From: Fuerstiella sp.
GTDB taxonomy: Bacteria; Planctomycetota; Planctomycetia; Planctomycetales; Planctomycetaceae
Length of the DNA stretch: 33,926 bases
Direction of reading: 5' to 3'
Assembly (NCBI GenBank): GCA_029245955.1
Contig: JAQWOH010000063.1
Span: forward strand, 1 to 33,926
Shown here: one piece after another, positions 32,735 to 33,926 of the stretch
Layout: every line of letters begins with the position of its first letter
Numbering within the stretch: the stretch's first letter is position 1
Position numbers and translations under genes: made by a program
The notes under the pieces: model-generated
Told to the model about the DNA's origin: nothing
The model's database searches: none
What the model saw: only the letters and a program-made list of their open reading frames with translations

Positions 32735-33926
32735 ATGACGAACTCCAACCGCAGGGAGTTTCTGCAGCATTCCACAAGCACGACATTGGGGATCACCGGC
32801 GGGTTGACGCTGCTGGCCGATGCGCGATCGGTTGCAGCCGCACCGGCCAACGACAAACTCAACCTGGCGATCATCGGATGTCGCGGGCGGGGGAATACAT
32901 TGGCGAAGGCGTTCGCCGCTCGGAGCGATTGCGAATTCACCTGGTTCTGTGACGTCGATCCCGAGATGTACGCCACGCGGGCCAAAGGCATCGCCGAGAT
33001 CCAGGGCGGCCGCATGCCCAAGTACGCCAATGACTTTCGCAGGATGCTCGAAGACAGGTCGGTCGACGCGGTCGTCATCGCCACGCCGCCACACTGGCAT
33101 ACGCTGGCGACGATCTGGTGCTGCCAGGCCGGGAAAGACGTCTACTGCGAAAAGCCGCAAAGCCACAACTGCTGGGAAGGACGGCAGGGAGTCAAGGCTG
33201 CGAGGAAGTACAATCGTGTCGTTCAGATCGGGTTGCAGAATCGCTCGGCTCCGTACCTTCACGCCGCGAAGAAGTACATCACTGACGGCAAGCTTGGGGA
33301 CATCGACCTCGTCCGTGTCTTCAACCAGAAGGGCGAGGGCAACTTCCCGATGGCGCAGAACAGCGATCCTCCTGCCGGTTTCGATTGGGACATGTTCAAC
33401 GGTCCTGCCCCGGATCACGTCTACAACGAGACACTGCGCCGTCAATGGCGTTACCTGTGGCGTTACGGCGGCGGCGACATGCACTATGACGGCATTCATC
33501 AGGTCGATATCGCGAGATGGCTGGTTGGTGTCGGCTATCCGAAATCGGTCTTTTCGCATGGTACCCGTTACGATCGCGACGGAGCGGCAGAAACGCCGGA
33601 CACGCAAGTGTCCGTGCTCGATTTTGACGAATTAATGATGACATTCGAACTGACGCTCAATACGCCGTACATGCTCAAGGCCGATCACGGGATTCGCGAC
33701 GGCGACATGTCCCCACATGGGGCGCAGAACACCGAACGCGTGGAAATCTACGGTAGTGAAGCAATGATGGTTGTGGGGCGAATGGGGGCCGGCTGGCAGG
33801 TTTGTGCTCGCCCGAAGACCCGTAAGCCGGTCGCCCGCGACGAAATGTGTGGCCGATTTCCCGATGCACCGCATCAGCAGAACTTTATCGATTCCGTGCG
33901 CACTCGTAAGACGCCCAACGCCGATA
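32735..33926 (+). CDS. Gfo/Idh/MocA-family oxidoreductase, partial (window edge)
   Basis: NAD(P)-dependent oxidoreductase of the Gfo/Idh/MocA family; 397 codons are visible and the frame is still open at the window end. A Tat-type leader starts NRREFLQHST (Arg6-Arg7) with a hydrophobic stretch to about residue 36, so export or membrane association by the Tat route is predicted. The Rossmann motif is AIIGCRGRGN (45-54), DAVVIATPPHWH (111-122) follows, and EKPQSHNCWEG contains the family EKP (139-141). Later GGGDMHYDGIHQVDIARWLV is typical of planctomycete members of this group. GGGAG-type ribosome binding site GGGAG (32721-32725) lies nine bases before the ATG. The substrate, probably a sugar or inositol, is unknown. 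Confidence 0.93.
   Translation, partial: MTNSNRREFLQHSTSTTLGITGGLTLLADARSVAAAPANDKLNLAIIGCRGRGNTLAKAFAARSDCEFTWFCDVDPEMYATRAKGIAEIQGGRMPKYANDFRRMLEDRSVDAVVIATPPHWHTLATIWCCQAGKDVYCEKPQSHNCWEGRQGVKAARKYNRVVQIGLQNRSAPYLHAAKKYITDGKLGDIDLVRVFNQKGEGNFPMAQNSDPPAGFDWDMFNGPAPDHVYNETLRRQWRYLWRYGGGDMHYDGIHQVDIARWLVGVGYPKSVFSHGTRYDRDGAAETPDTQVSVLDFDELMMTFELTLNTPYMLKADHGIRDGDMSPHGAQNTERVEIYGSEAMMVVGRMGAGWQVCARPKTRKPVARDEMCGRFPDAPHQQNFIDSVRTRKTPNAD

Noticed and set aside
32717..33635. Long open frames on both strands overlapping the right-edge gene
   Set aside because: They overlap the Gfo/Idh/MocA reading, which has a Tat leader, Rossmann motif and EKP motif; the others have biased Arg/Pro-rich composition.
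1..33926. CRISPR arrays, tRNA/rRNA genes, insertion sequences, prophage
   Set aside because: No repeated spacer pattern, cloverleaf, transposase or phage gene cluster was seen; the phage-like module at 6118-6312 is only one domain.

Overview
The window looks like a chromosomal segment of a planctomycete (Planctomycetota, probably a Planctomycetaceae-like lineage). The main evidence is a large secreted DUF1549/DUF1553 protein with CxxCH haem motifs, a secreted sulfatase, a Tat-type Gfo/Idh/MocA oxidoreductase and a type II secretion (T2SS) cluster whose assembly-platform proteins are fused in an unusual way. No tRNA, rRNA, CRISPR array, insertion sequence or prophage was seen.

Layout. (1) 1-7407, plus strand: a T2SS block. 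Four start/stop-overlapping pseudopilin genes (H-I-J-K-like) are followed, after a hairpin and a candidate promoter, by a GspL (PilM+PilN)-like gene. Next comes a 622-aa protein joining a GspM/PilO-like inner-membrane part, a TTAAxHAAG-type beta module, two Ig/cadherin-like repeats and a GspC/PilP-like domain. (2) 7768-10323: a stand-alone DUF1549/DUF1553 cytochrome-like protein. (3) 10522-12138: an HDOD-GGDEF signalling protein. (4) 12832-16045, minus strand: a three-gene proton-translocating transhydrogenase operon (pntAA-pntAB-pntB). (5) 16393-17331: a DapA-superfamily aldolase/lyase, then a tiny secreted basic protein. (6) 18173-19384, minus: a DegT-type PLP aminotransferase with a recognisable promoter, divergent from a creatininase-family hydrolase and a secreted M20 amidohydrolase. 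(7) 22055-25306, minus: carB. (8) 25791-27569: a nucleoside-hydrolase-fold protein with two altered catalytic positions, followed 3 nt later by hemD and a strong terminator. (9) 28147-29875, minus: a lipoprotein PPIase and a cupin. (10) 30145-31632: a sulfatase. (11) 31702-32611: a decayed patch with a frameshifted DinB gene and a frameshifted C-terminal remnant of what looks like a DUF4838 protein. (12) 32735 to the window end: a Gfo/Idh/MocA oxidoreductase, cut by the edge.

How the parts relate. The T2SS block is the only multi-gene machine here; its pseudopilins, actin-like platform protein and fused M/C-like protein should act together at the inner membrane to drive protein export. The other genes are mainly housekeeping (transhydrogenase, carB, hemD) or exported catabolic enzymes typical of planctomycetes. 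The most unusual items are the multi-domain T2SS fusion, the hairpins that punctuate the T2SS genes, and the nucleoside-hydrolase variant next to hemD.
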